Source: an uncultured Oscillibacter sp. (GTDB lineage Bacteria > Bacillota > Clostridia > Oscillospirales > Oscillospiraceae). From it: a stretch of DNA of 64,000 nt. Location: assembly GCF_910584465.1 (NCBI RefSeq), contig NZ_CAJUBK010000006.1, forward strand, positions 1-64,000, given 5' to 3'. The translations under genes and the position numbers were made by a program. The notes under the pieces were generated by a model that saw only the letters and a program-made list of their open reading frames with translations, did no database searches and was not told where the DNA came from. Of the stretch, positions 16,560 through 25,387 are shown piece after piece (the first letter of the stretch is position 1; each line of letters starts with the position of its first letter).

Positions 16560-16650
16560 CCGGGTCGCTTCGAAAACGCGTCGATCCAAATGGTGCGGGA
16601 GGCCCTCCGGGGCCTCCCGCACATGCGCTCCCCCGCCATATGGGCCGCCG
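16560..16650 (+). repeat. hairpin element module C (subtype 2), copy 7, degenerate
   Basis: GATCCAAATGGTGCGGGAGG leads into a GTGCGGGAGGCC/GGCCTCCCGCAC hairpin (about 16592-16624), followed by a CATGCGCTCCCCCGCC tail. It matches module C of the copy near 47.1 kb (GATCCAAGCGGTGCAGGAGG). Modules A and B are missing or decayed. It sits between the TSUP pair and the HAD gene. Confidence 0.6.
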
Positions 16651-16771
16651 CCCTCAGCAAGCCGCCCCGTCCCCCGGAGAGCCGCGCCGCCCTCCCCCGA
16701 AAGCCCTGGACAGCGGATGCGGATGCTGGTATAATGGCCCGGAGATCGGATCGAACTTTGGAGGGATACTT

Positions 16772-17392
16772 ATGACTGGGACAACGTTCATCTGGGACCT
16801 GGACGGCACCCTGCTGGACTCCTACGGGGTCATCGTCTCCAGCCTCCGCCAGACCTTGGCGGAGCTCTCCCTCGGCGAAGGCCCCGAGGAGATCCTCCGC
16901 CAGGTCAAAGACGGCTCCGTCAGCGCCTTCCTCCGCCAGACGGCGGAGCGGGCCGGCCTGCCCTACCGGCAGCTCAAGGACCGCTACTCGGCCATCAGCG
17001 GCGGGCGGATCGGGGAGATCCCCGCTATGCCCCACGCGGAGGAGGTCCTGCGGGAGACCGCCGCCCTGGGGGCCGCCCACTTCGTCTACACCCACCGGGG
17101 CAGGACGACCGCCGCCGTCCTGGAAAACCTGGGCCTCCGGCCTTATTTCCGGGAGGTCGTCACCAGCCTGGACGGCTTCCCCCGCAAGCCCGCCCCCGAC
17201 GCCCTGCTCTACCTGATGGAGGGATACCGCCTGGACCGGGACCGGGTCTTCTACGTGGGGGACCGGACCTTGGACATGGACTGCGCCAAGAATGCCGGGG
17301 TCCGCGGCATCCTCTACTCCCCCTCCGGGGCCGGGTCGGCGGACTATGTGGTCCGGGACCTGCTGGAGATCCGGGCCATCGCCGGACGGTGA
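16772..17392 (+). CDS. HAD family phosphatase
   Basis: A 206-residue HAD enzyme of the phosphoglycolate phosphatase-like subfamily. Motif I is IWDLDGTLLDSYG (residues 5-17), motif II is VYTHRG (about 107), motif III Lys is in FPRKPAPDALLYL (about 137), and motif IV is VFYVGDRTLDMDCAKNAG (about 161-178). The ATG at 16772 has GGAGGG upstream. Substrate unknown. Its stop codon lies in the left arm of a 16-bp terminator stem. Confidence 0.88.
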   Translation: MTGTTFIWDLDGTLLDSYGVIVSSLRQTLAELSLGEGPEEILRQVKDGSVSAFLRQTAERAGLPYRQLKDRYSAISGGRIGEIPAMPHAEEVLRETAALGAAHFVYTHRGRTTAAVLENLGLRPYFREVVTSLDGFPRKPAPDALLYLMEGYRLDRDRVFYVGDRTLDMDCAKNAGVRGILYSPSGAGSADYVVRDLLEIRAIAGR

Positions 17393-17432
17393 ACGGCGGG
17401 CGGTCCCCCATCGTGCGGACCGCCCGCCGTTC
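17391..17432 (+). terminator. intrinsic terminator
   Basis: A perfect 16-bp stem, GAACGGCGGGCGGTCC paired with GGACCGCCCGCCGTTC around a 10-base loop, followed by TCTCTATC. It begins inside the stop codon of the HAD gene. Confidence 0.8.
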
Positions 17433-17478
17433 TCTATCGATATCATCTATATGGATCTCGGAAAGGGGAGACGATCTT

Positions 17479-17898
17479 ATGGAGCAGCGGGAAGCCATCC
17501 TCCGCCTGTGGTTTGGGATGTGGCTGAAAAAGGCGGACCTGGGCATCTCGGACATCTTCGCTCCCGACGCCGTCTACATCGAGAGCTGGGGCCCGGAATA
17601 CCACGGCGTCGGGAAGATCCGGCACTGGTTCTGCGAGTGGAACGCCCGGGGGACCGTCCTCCGGTGGGACATCGGGCAGTTCTTCCACCGGGACGACCGG
17701 ACGGCCGCGGCGTGGCGGTTCCAGGACCGGATGGACGACGGCCGGACGGAAGCCTTCGACGGCATGTCCCTGGTCCGGTGGGACACCCAGGGCCGCATCG
17801 CCTGTCTCCAGGAATTCGGCTGCAACGTGGACCGGTACGATCCCTACCGGGACGGCCCGGAACCGAAGTTCCGGGAAGGCCCCGCCGCCTGGTTTTGA
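17479..17898 (+). CDS. NTF2-like (SnoaL-type) protein
   Basis: A 139-residue cone-shaped alpha+beta fold protein of the nuclear-transport-factor-2-like superfamily. N-terminal helices (REAILRLWFGMWLKKADLG) are followed by DIFAPDAVYIESWGPEYHG and a curved sheet containing FHRDDRTAAAWRFQDRMDDG. Members are small-molecule isomerases, hydrolases or binding proteins; the role here is unknown. GGGGAG lies 10 bases before the ATG. It stops 3 bases before the convergent mgtE stop. Confidence 0.8.
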   Translation: MEQREAILRLWFGMWLKKADLGISDIFAPDAVYIESWGPEYHGVGKIRHWFCEWNARGTVLRWDIGQFFHRDDRTAAAWRFQDRMDDGRTEAFDGMSLVRWDTQGRIACLQEFGCNVDRYDPYRDGPEPKFREGPAAWF

Positions 17899-17901
17899 GC
17901 C

Positions 17902-19284
17902 TCACAGCCCCAGGATCGCCGAGGCGAAACGGAAGTAGATCAGCAGGGACAGCGCGTCCACGATCGTGGTGATGAACGGCGAGGCCATCACCGCCGGATC
18001 GAAGCCCACCTTTTTTGCCAGCAGGGGCAGGGAGCACCCCACCAGCTTGGCGCAGAGCACCGTCCCCACCAGCGTGGCGCAGACCACCAGCGCCACCTGG
18101 GGCGTCACCGTGGGGTTCCGCAGCAGCCAGCGGTCCACCAGCATCATCTTCACGAAGTTGGCGGCGGCAAGGCACAGGCCGCAGCAGACCGAGACCCAGA
18201 ACTCCTTCCACAGCACCTGGAACAGGTCGGAAAAGCGCACCTCGCCCAGGGACAGGGCCCGGATCACGGCGGTGGACGCCTGGGTGCCGCTGTTGCCGCC
18301 GGTGCCGGAGAGCATGGGGATGAACGAGGTCAAGATCGCGCAGGCCATCAGGGACTCCTCGAAGTGCGTCAGGATGATCCCGGTGAACGTGGCGGAGAGC
18401 ATCAGCAGCATCAGCCAAGGGGTCCGGGCCTTCCAGGTCTCGAAGACGCCGGTCTTCAGATAGGGCTTGTCGCCCGGCAGCATGGCGGCCATCTTCTCGA
18501 TGTCCTCCGTGACCTCTTCCTGGAGGACGTCGATGGCATCGTCGACGGTGACGATGCCCACCAGGCGGTCCTCCTTGTCCACCACAGGCAGGGCCAGGAA
18601 GTCGTACTTCCCCAGGGCCCGGGCCACGAACTCCTGGTCGTCCAGGGTCTGGACGGCGATGAGGTTTCGTTCCATGATGTCGCCGATGATGTCGTCCTCC
18701 TCCGCCAGGAGGATGGTGCGGATGGTCAGGAGGCCCAGCAGGTGCCGCCCCTCGTCGATGACGTAGCAGATGTTGATGGTCTCCTTGTCCGGGCCGGTGC
18801 GGCGGATGCGCTTCAGGGCGGCCTCCACCGTCATGTTGGCCTTCAGGTCCACGAACTCCGTGGTCATGATGCTCCCGGCGGAATCCTCCGGGTACTTCAG
18901 GACCTCGTTGATGCTCTTGCGCATCTCCGGGTCGCAGTGGCGGAGGATGCGCTTGACCACGTTGGCCGGCATCTCCTCCACGATGTCCACGGTGTCGTCC
19001 AGGTAGAGCTCATCCAGGACCTCTTTGAGCTCCGTATTGGAAAAGCTGTCGATGAGCAGCTCCTGCTCGTCGCTGTCCAGCTCCACGAAGACCTCCGCCG
19101 CCAGCTCCTTGGGCAGCAGGCGGAAGACCAGGGGGACCTTCGTGTCCAGGTCCGTACAGAGGGAGGCGATGTCCGCCGCCTCCATGGGCAGCAGGAGGTC
19201 CCTCAGGTCGGCGTAGCGTTTTCGTTCGATCCGTTCCTCGATCTTCTCCAGCAGCTCCGTCCGTCCGTTTTGTAAATCGAACAT
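17902..19284 (-). CDS. mgtE: magnesium transporter MgtE
   Basis: Mg2+ channel/transporter of 460 residues, the normal size. It has an N-terminal helical superhelix domain (about 20-135, including LFRLLPKELAAEVFVELDSD-type repeats), tandem CBS domains (about 140-260), a plug helix, and a C-terminal membrane domain with five hydrophobic helices (about 290-460), including the pore region SFIPMLSGTGGNSGTQAST. The ATG at 19284 has AGGAGG upstream. The long leader carries an M-box Mg2+ riboswitch, so expression should rise when Mg2+ is low. Confidence 0.96.
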   Translation of the reverse strand: MFDLQNGRTELLEKIEERIERKRYADLRDLLLPMEAADIASLCTDLDTKVPLVFRLLPKELAAEVFVELDSDEQELLIDSFSNTELKEVLDELYLDDTVDIVEEMPANVVKRILRHCDPEMRKSINEVLKYPEDSAGSIMTTEFVDLKANMTVEAALKRIRRTGPDKETINICYVIDEGRHLLGLLTIRTILLAEEDDIIGDIMERNLIAVQTLDDQEFVARALGKYDFLALPVVDKEDRLVGIVTVDDAIDVLQEEVTEDIEKMAAMLPGDKPYLKTGVFETWKARTPWLMLLMLSATFTGIILTHFEESLMACAILTSFIPMLSGTGGNSGTQASTAVIRALSLGEVRFSDLFQVLWKEFWVSVCCGLCLAAANFVKMMLVDRWLLRNPTVTPQVALVVCATLVGTVLCAKLVGCSLPLLAKKVGFDPAVMASPFITTIVDALSLLIYFRFASAILGL

Positions 19285-19389
19285 GCCGGGACCTCCTCTC
19301 CTCATCGAAATGCAAAGATCCTCCAATCGTCCCGCGCCGGTACGACTGGAGGTCAACCCCTCTCTGACAGGCGGACGCCGCGCGCCCTG

Positions 19390-19552
19390 CCCCTACCGTT
19401 CAAGCTTTAGCCTCACAAGGCGGTGAAATCGCGTTAGATGATACCTTGGTGTTCGATATCGCCTGTTCAAACCAGCTGATGATGTCTCCATCATTTCGCG
19501 GCAGCGACCCATATCCTTGTGGCAGCCTTACCTACCGGACCCTATGAAGTTT
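19390..19552 (-). promoter_or_regulatory. M-box (ykoK) magnesium riboswitch
   Basis: Read on the minus strand the mgtE leader shows M-box landmarks in order: TAGGTAAGGCT (about 19523-19533), a following GATATGGGTCGCTGCC segment, GGAGAC, AACAGGCGATATCGAACACC with AAGGTATC, and near the end GAGGCTAAAGCTTGAAC (about 19396-19412). A hairpin with stem CCTCCAGTCGTACC pairing to GGACGATTGGAGG (19320-19352) follows and may be the expression platform, although the U run after it is weak. The match was made by eye to the ykoK consensus. Confidence 0.85.
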
Positions 19553-19703
19553 TTCCGTATACACCTATATTATGCTACTTTCCCGCCCCTGTCAAGGGGC
19601 GGGGGATCCTTCCTGGATCTCCCGCCCGTGTGATTTTTGCGTTTTCAACGGCCTGGGACAGCTGATAGCCGCCTCTATGATCGAATCAGGGGACGCTCCT
19701 CCG

Positions 19704-21398
19704 TCAACCCCTCAGATCCTTAGCGGCGCAGAGGGGACGGCTTTCGCCATCCAAAAGGAACAGCTTCCCGGAGCCCTCAAGGGTCCCGGACAGGGCATCC
19801 AGCTCCCCCAGGGACCGAAACCGATCCCCCTCGTATCGGGCTAAGTACAGCCGGGCACCCTCCGGAGCCCGGACTACTTGGTATCGCCCGTCCTGGCCAA
19901 GCAGGATGACGGGCCCATCCCCCTCGTCCAGACGCTCTGTCAGCGCGAAATCGCTGAAGCTGGTGAGGACGAAAGAAACATACCACTGACCATCTTGCCG
20001 GTAGATATTGCACTGTGTTATTTCCTCGAAGCTGCCATCTGCTTTGTAATGCAGGATCGCCAGGAAATAGGGGTCGATCGTCTCCGGGATGGGCAGCCTT
20101 ACTTTTACCGGGACCGCCAGGTCATGCGTACCCTCCACACCGGAGAGCTCCATGGAGAAGTCTACCGTCAGGATGCTGCTGTACATTTCTTCACGGATAT
20201 CGTGAGGCTCCCTGACTCTGCCAATGTTCAAGACCGGGGGTTCCGTCCCCGTGATATTATTCAGGGACGCGCCGGAAACGGAGACTTTTTTCGTATCAAA
20301 TATTTTCTCCAATCCCGGGTCCGTCACCTTGGGCAGGGCCGGACCGCCCAGAGCCTCCTCCAGCGATAAAAGGACTTCTTCCGCTCTATTTTCCGCCTCC
20401 AGAGCACTCTCCAGTTCCATCCTGTCCAGCGCCTGGACCCTCTGGCGGATCTCTTCCGGCTGCGCGGTCCTGCGAATATCATCCAAGCTGTCAAGGACCT
20501 TCCGGGACGCGTCCGAAAGGTGATATCCCTCAGACCACGCTGACCACTCGCTGTTGCGCTGCTGACTGATGTTTTCGCTTAATGCACGGACCCGGAAATA
20601 ATACCATCCCACGCCGTGTTCGTCGCTCAGCATATCGATATAAGAAGGATCGGAATGACCGCTTTCTACGCCGCGTCCTCCGACCTCGCCGCCAATGACT
20701 TCGATATCCTCGCCATTCTGGGTATGCTCAGGTGAGTAACCGTAGTCGATATAGTAGCCATAGATCCTCTCGTCTTTGCTGCGCAGGTCATCCCAGAGGA
20801 CAGCCGGCCAGCTCCAGCGCACTTGGCTCGGAGGAGCCAACTGAACTCCAGGCGCAGTATAATGGAAGATACCGCCGGGCATATCTTTGGAGGAGACCAA
20901 ATCACTGTCCCCGTATCTTATTCCGTCCCCCTTATTTTGGACGGTGAAATAATAGTCCCCACTGGGGAGGTTCATCAAGCATTCCCCCGTGTATGGGTCG
21001 TACAGCTCATAGCGAAAACTCTTTTCAGAGAAGCTTGTGAGGATGCTTTCGGCTTTATAAGATCTTTCGATACGATATAAAGCGTCCGGCTGGCCTACCT
21101 GATAATAATCGATCTGAACTTTCTGCTGGAAAGCGCCCGTGGTCTCCCACAGGGCCGCTCCCGGGTCGTCCGGATCCCATCGCAGGTCCGAGGGATCTCC
21201 CAGAGGGATAAGCCCGTCCGGATCCTCCGTCCGGGCCGAAGACGCCGGGGCGGTGGAGACCGTCTTATGGCAGATGGCCCCGTCCTCGCCGCATTCGGTC
21301 CTCTCCCCATCTGTATACTGGGCAGCCAGGGCCGTGCCCGTCAGGGCCGTTAGGACCAGTCCCAGCACCAGAGGCCACAGCCAAGATCTTTTCCTCAT
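19704..21398 (-). CDS. large secreted protein of unknown function
   Basis: A 564-residue protein with a clear signal peptide (MRKRSWLWPLVLGLVLTALT, cleavage after about residue 25, TALAA). It has no lipobox, no LPXTG and no C-terminal membrane helix. The mature part reads as several beta-rich modules (residues about 80-270 and 380-500), with a helical segment rich in Glu/Ala (about 300-350) between. It has repeated SILTSF/VLTSFSDFAL-like strands. I recognise no domain with confidence. The gene is visibly richer in A+T than its neighbours. A sigma-A promoter lies at 21492-21520. Confidence 0.8.
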   Translation of the reverse strand: MRKRSWLWPLVLGLVLTALTGTALAAQYTDGERTECGEDGAICHKTVSTAPASSARTEDPDGLIPLGDPSDLRWDPDDPGAALWETTGAFQQKVQIDYYQVGQPDALYRIERSYKAESILTSFSEKSFRYELYDPYTGECLMNLPSGDYYFTVQNKGDGIRYGDSDLVSSKDMPGGIFHYTAPGVQLAPPSQVRWSWPAVLWDDLRSKDERIYGYYIDYGYSPEHTQNGEDIEVIGGEVGGRGVESGHSDPSYIDMLSDEHGVGWYYFRVRALSENISQQRNSEWSAWSEGYHLSDASRKVLDSLDDIRRTAQPEEIRQRVQALDRMELESALEAENRAEEVLLSLEEALGGPALPKVTDPGLEKIFDTKKVSVSGASLNNITGTEPPVLNIGRVREPHDIREEMYSSILTVDFSMELSGVEGTHDLAVPVKVRLPIPETIDPYFLAILHYKADGSFEEITQCNIYRQDGQWYVSFVLTSFSDFALTERLDEGDGPVILLGQDGRYQVVRAPEGARLYLARYEGDRFRSLGELDALSGTLEGSGKLFLLDGESRPLCAAKDLRG

Positions 21399-21491
21399 AT
21401 CTATCGTCTCCTTCTTTCATCTCACCGGAAACCAAGGGACTCCCTCTTCATGTATATGGAAGAAGGAAGTAGGCCCACAGTGATTTTTCCT

Positions 21492-21520
21492 ATTATAACA
21501 CGCTCCTTGCCCTCCTGCAA
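21492..21520 (-). promoter_or_regulatory. promoter of the large secreted-protein gene
   Basis: On the minus strand TTGCAG (21520-21515), 17 bases, TATAAT (21497-21492). The rest of the 361-bp divergent gap (about 21521-21759) holds no gene that I can support; GGTATACT at 21721-21728 may be the -10 region of the GH13 gene. Confidence 0.7.
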
Positions 21521-21759
21521 GGCGGATCTCCCACTGAGGAGCGTCCTCGCGTACTCTAAAAGCATTCCCCCAAAATGGTGAGATAAGTTTGGCAATCCAG
21601 GAAGTGTTTCGCTGCGCTGCCGCCCTTGATGGACAGGCGGCCGACAGCCTCCCCTGCAATAAGATTTGTAAATGGGACACCTCCAGGGCCATCCTCCCCT
21701 CGACGGCGGCAGGGTCCTGTGGTATACTGTACCCATCTCCAGAAAGGAAGTATCTCATC

Positions 21760-23076
21760 ATGTGGGCTGAAAAAAGCGTATTCTACCAGATCTATCCCCT
21801 GGGCTTCTGCGGCGCGCCGAAGGAGAACGACGGCGTCTGCGTGAGCCGCATCGCGAAGATCGCCGACTGGGCCCCCCATATCCAAAAGCTGGGGGCCGAC
21901 GCCCTCTACCTCTCTCCCATCTTCGAAAGCGACACCCACGGCTACGACACCCGCGACTACCGCAAGATCGACTGCCGCCTCGGCACCGGCCGGGACTTCG
22001 CCGCCGTCGTGGAGGCCCTCCACGCCCACGGCATCAAGGTCGTCCTGGACGGCGTGTTCCATCACGTGGGCCGGGGCTTCTGGGCCTTCCGGGACGTGCG
22101 GGAGAAAAAGTGGGACTCCCCCTACAAGGACTGGTTCCACATCCGCTTCGACGGCGATTCCAACTACCACGACGGTTTCTGGTACGAGGGCTGGGAGGGG
22201 CACTTCGAGCTCGTGAAGCTGAACCTGCAAAACCCCGCCGTGGTGGACCACCTCCTGGACTGCGTCAAGTCCTGGGTGGACCGGTTCGACATCGACGGCC
22301 TCCGGCTGGACGTGGCCTACTGCTTGGACCCGGACTTCCTCCGCCGCCTGCGCCGGTCCTGCGACGCCCTGAAGCCCGAGTTCTTCCTGGTGGGCGAGAC
22401 CCTCCACGGGGACTACAACCGCTGGACCGGCGACGGCCTCCTCCATTCCTGCACCAACTACGAGTGCTATAAGGGCCTCTGGTCCAGCCTGAACTCCATG
22501 AACCTCTTCGAGATCATCCACAGCCTCAAGCGCCAGTTCGGTCCGGAGCCGTGGACCCTCTACAAAGGCAAGCACCTCCTCTGCTTCGCGGACAACCACG
22601 ACGTGACCCGCGCCGCCAGCATCCTGACCGAGCCCCGTCACCTCCCCCTGCTCTACGGCCTGCTGTTCGGCATGCCCGGCATCCCCTGCCTGTACTACGG
22701 CAGCGAGTGGGGCGCGCCGGGAGAGAAGTCCCCGGGGAACGACGACGCCCTCCGTCCCGCCTTCGAGCATCCGGAGTGGACGGAGCTGACGGACCAGATC
22801 GCCGCCATGGCGAAGGCCCACAAGGAGAGCGACGCCCTGTGCTATGGCGACTTCAAGGACCTCGTCCTCACCAACCATCAGGCCATCTTCCAGCGCCGGA
22901 CCGACAAAGAGCGGGTGCTGGTCGCCGTCAACGCCGCCGGCGCCCCCTACACGGCCCACTTCGACGCGGGCTGCGGCCAGGCCGTGGACCTCATCACGGG
23001 GGAGCTCCACGACTTCGGCGGGGGCAGCGAGCTGCCGCCTTACAGCGTGGCATACTGGAAGTGCGAGACTGTATAG
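21760..23076 (+). CDS. GH13 family alpha-glucan hydrolase/transferase
   Basis: A 438-residue cytoplasmic alpha-amylase-superfamily enzyme (no signal peptide). The four conserved regions are present: region I DGVFHHVG, region II with nucleophile Asp in DGLRLDVAYC, region III with acid/base Glu in FFLVGETLHGDY, and region IV CFADNHDVTRA. It starts AEKSVFYQIYPLGFCG, like cytoplasmic maltodextrin-acting enzymes. It is shorter than most, with a small C-terminal beta domain (about 370-438). GAAAGGAAG precedes the ATG at 21760. The exact specificity cannot be deduced. Confidence 0.92.
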   Translation: MWAEKSVFYQIYPLGFCGAPKENDGVCVSRIAKIADWAPHIQKLGADALYLSPIFESDTHGYDTRDYRKIDCRLGTGRDFAAVVEALHAHGIKVVLDGVFHHVGRGFWAFRDVREKKWDSPYKDWFHIRFDGDSNYHDGFWYEGWEGHFELVKLNLQNPAVVDHLLDCVKSWVDRFDIDGLRLDVAYCLDPDFLRRLRRSCDALKPEFFLVGETLHGDYNRWTGDGLLHSCTNYECYKGLWSSLNSMNLFEIIHSLKRQFGPEPWTLYKGKHLLCFADNHDVTRAASILTEPRHLPLLYGLLFGMPGIPCLYYGSEWGAPGEKSPGNDDALRPAFEHPEWTELTDQIAAMAKAHKESDALCYGDFKDLVLTNHQAIFQRRTDKERVLVAVNAAGAPYTAHFDAGCGQAVDLITGELHDFGGGSELPPYSVAYWKCETV

Positions 23077-23090
23077 ATACTTTATAAAAG

Positions 23091-23828
23091 TTATTTTACC
23101 CGCCAGGGCCCCGGCTCCGGCGGGTCTCCTTTCCCCTCCAGTCCGCTCCAGATGCTCCGCTTCTCCCCCGCCGGGAGCAGGACGAACTCGTCCTTCCGGA
23201 AGCGGATCAGCCCCTCTCCCTGCATCAGGCTCAGCTCATGGGACAGGGCGCTACGGTCCACGCAGAGGAACGCCGCCATCTCCTCCCGGGAGAAGGGGAT
23301 CCGAAAGGCGCTGGTCCCCCGGCGCTCCGCCTGCATGGTGAGGTAGATCAGCACCCGGTCCCGCAGGCCCCTCTGGGAGAGGATCGCCAGCCGGTAATGC
23401 TTGCGCAGGTCGTCGTCGGACAGCACCCGCAGCAGGGATCGGCAAAGGACCATCCGCTCCTCCTCCGCCAGGGCCCCCGGCTCCAGCAGGAGGTCCCCCG
23501 GGAACTGGAAGATCCGGACCGCGCTCCCCGCCACGGCATAGTAGGGCGAACGGCGGCTGCGGGTGGCGATCAGATCCGCCGCCGCCAGGGATCCCGGCCC
23601 CAGGGCCTCCATCAGGCTCCTGGTCCCGTCGGCGAAGATCTGGCAGATCTGCACCCTCCCCCGGAGGACCACGGCAAACCACTCCACCCGGTCCCCCGGC
23701 GCGATGAGGACCGCCTGCTTCTCGAACTCCCGGAGCTTCCCCCGGGGCACGATGTCCCGCTCCAGCGTCTCCGGCGGCAGATCCCGGAACAGGCGGCAGG
23801 TCTTCAAGATCGACAGCGGCGTATCCAA
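23091..23828 (-). CDS. Crp/Fnr family transcriptional regulator
   Basis: A 245-residue regulator: effector-binding beta-roll (about residues 10-125), dimer helix (about 130-155) and a C-terminal winged HTH (SREEMAAFLCVDRSALSHEL, about 183-202). It has no FNR-type N-terminal cysteine cluster, so oxygen sensing by that route is unlikely. I chose the TTG start at 23828 because GGGGAG lies 7 bases upstream; the apparent longer frame runs through the gene's own promoter. It is divergent from the molybdenum operon and shares a palindrome with it, so it is the likely regulator of that operon and of itself. Confidence 0.88.
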   Translation of the reverse strand: MDTPLSILKTCRLFRDLPPETLERDIVPRGKLREFEKQAVLIAPGDRVEWFAVVLRGRVQICQIFADGTRSLMEALGPGSLAAADLIATRSRRSPYYAVAGSAVRIFQFPGDLLLEPGALAEEERMVLCRSLLRVLSDDDLRKHYRLAILSQRGLRDRVLIYLTMQAERRGTSAFRIPFSREEMAAFLCVDRSALSHELSLMQGEGLIRFRKDEFVLLPAGEKRSIWSGLEGKGDPPEPGPWRVK

Positions 23829-23858
23829 GATGCTCTCCCCTTTCCGGCGTTTTTGGAA

Positions 23859-23916
23859 ATTATAACACAAAAAAGTTGTCAAGACAACATCTTTTCCGGC
23901 AGGGGCCCGTTATAAT
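23859..23916. promoter_or_regulatory. divergent promoters and Crp/Fnr palindrome (regulator / moaA operon)
   Basis: Minus strand: TTGTCT (23887-23882), 17 bases, TATAAT (23864-23859) for the regulator. Plus strand: TATAAT at 23911-23916 with no good -35 for moaA. The palindrome GTTGTC-AA-GACAAC (23875-23888) covers the regulator's -35 and is centred 41.5 bases before the predicted moaA start site (about 23923). That is the class II activator position. Confidence 0.7.
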
Positions 23917-23957
23917 CGGGTACAGGAAGGACACCGCCAGGGAAGGGAGGGACCGCT

Positions 23958-24896
23958 ATGCGGGACAGCCACGGCAGACACATCACCTATCTCCGCCTCT
24001 CCGTCACGGACCGCTGCTCCCTCCGGTGCCGGTACTGCATGCCCGCATCGGGCACCGCCAAACGGGACCGCGCCGGCATCTGCTCTGTGGAGGAGCTGGT
24101 GGGGATCGCCGCCGCCGCGGTGGACTGCGGGATCCGCAAGATCCGCCTCACCGGCGGGGAGCCTTTGGTCCGCCGGGACATCCTGGACATCTGCCGGGGA
24201 ATCGCCGCCCTGCCCGGGGTGGAGGAGCTGTGCCTCACCACCAACGGCCTGGCCCTCCCCGGATCGGCGGAGGCCCTCAAGGCCGCGGGCGTCGCCCGCC
24301 TGAACATCAGCCTGGACACCCTCCGGCCGGACCGCTACGCCTACATGACCCGGACCGGCCGCCTGGAGGACGCCCTCCGGGGCCTGGAGGCCGCCGGGGA
24401 GGCGGGCTTCACCGGGACGAAGCTGAACGTGGTCCTGATGGAGGGCTTCAACGACGATGAGATCCCCGCCTTCGTGGACCTGGCCCGGCGGTATCCCATC
24501 GAGGTCCGCTTCATCGAGCTGATGCCCATCGGCGAGGGCAGGAACGCCCGCCCTCTCCCCGCCCAGGCGGTGCTGGATGCCTGTCCGGACCTCCGCCCTG
24601 CCTGGGACCGCGGCGTGGCCCGGCGCTACCGCCCGCCCGGCGGGCAGGGGCTGGTGGGGCTCATCGAGCCTATGAGCCGCCGCTTCTGTGCCCAGTGCGA
24701 CCGCATCCGGGTGACGGCGGACGGGAAGCTGAAGCCCTGCCTCCACTCCGGCCAGGAGATCCCCCTCCGGGGCCTCCACGGGGAAGCCCTCCGGCGGGCC
24801 ATCGAGGACGGCATCGCCGCCAAGCCGGAGCATCACCACATGACCGAGACCGGCCGCAGCGCCGCGGGCCGGGACATGAACCAGATCGGAGGCTGA
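23958..24896 (+). CDS. moaA: GTP 3',8-cyclase MoaA
   Basis: Radical-SAM enzyme that starts molybdenum-cofactor synthesis by converting GTP to 3',8-cyclo-7,8-dihydro-GTP. It has 312 residues: N-terminal SAM cluster CSLRCRYC (about 21-28), LTGGEPLVR for SAM contact, and a C-terminal second cluster with [19 protein letters not shown]. It ends in the conserved Gly-Gly needed for activity (QIGG). GGGAGGG precedes the ATG. First gene of the molybdenum operon; moaC follows after 4 bases. Confidence 0.96.
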   Translation: MRDSHGRHITYLRLSVTDRCSLRCRYCMPASGTAKRDRAGICSVEELVGIAAAAVDCGIRKIRLTGGEPLVRRDILDICRGIAALPGVEELCLTTNGLALPGSAEALKAAGVARLNISLDTLRPDRYAYMTRTGRLEDALRGLEAAGEAGFTGTKLNVVLMEGFNDDEIPAFVDLARRYPIEVRFIELMPIGEGRNARPLPAQAVLDACPDLRPAWDRGVARRYRPPGGQGLVGLIEPMSRRFCAQCDRIRVTADGKLKPCLHSGQEIPLRGLHGEALRRAIEDGIAAKPEHHHMTETGRSAAGRDMNQIGG

Positions 24897-24900
24897 ACCT

Positions 24901-25374
24901 ATGGAACTGACCCACATCGACGAGCAGGGCCGGGCCCGGATGGTGGACGTGACGGAGAAAGCCGCCTCCTCCCGCACGGCCCTGGCCGAGGGGCGGATCT
25001 ACATGGCCCCTTCCACCGTAGCGCTGATCCGCACCGGCGGAGGGCCCAAGGGGGACGTGCTGGCCGTGGCCCAGGTGGCGGGGATCATGGCCGCCAAGCG
25101 GACCCATGAGCTGATCCCCATGTGCCATCCGCTGGCCCTGACGGGGGTGGACATCCGCTTCACCCTGGAGGAGTCCGCCGTCCATATCCGGGCCCAGGCG
25201 AGATGCAAAGGCGAGACCGGCGTGGAGATGGAGGCCCTGACGGCGGCGTCCGCCGCGGCGCTGACCATCTACGACATGTGCAAGGCCGTCCAGAAGGACA
25301 TGGAGATCGGCGATATCCGTCTCCTGCGAAAGACCGGCGGGAAAAGCGGAGACTTTATAAATGAATTTATGTAA
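24901..25374 (+). CDS. moaC: cyclic pyranopterin monophosphate synthase MoaC
   Basis: Converts the MoaA product to cyclic pyranopterin monophosphate. Its 157 residues are the normal length. It contains [13 protein letters not shown] near the N-terminus, [19 protein letters not shown] (about 62-80) and the active-site stretch with [14 protein letters not shown] (about 102-115), ending [10 protein letters not shown]. It sits directly downstream of moaA, with a 4-base gap. Confidence 0.97.
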   Translation: MELTHIDEQGRARMVDVTEKAASSRTALAEGRIYMAPSTVALIRTGGGPKGDVLAVAQVAGIMAAKRTHELIPMCHPLALTGVDIRFTLEESAVHIRAQARCKGETGVEMEALTAASAAALTIYDMCKAVQKDMEIGDIRLLRKTGGKSGDFINEFM

Positions 25375-25387
25375 GGAGGGGGCCGCC

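Noticed and set aside
21540..21759. Open frames on both strands in the gap before the GH13 gene, possibly a transposase remnant
   Set aside because: No DDE or HTH motif and no ribosome site; too short and ambiguous to call.
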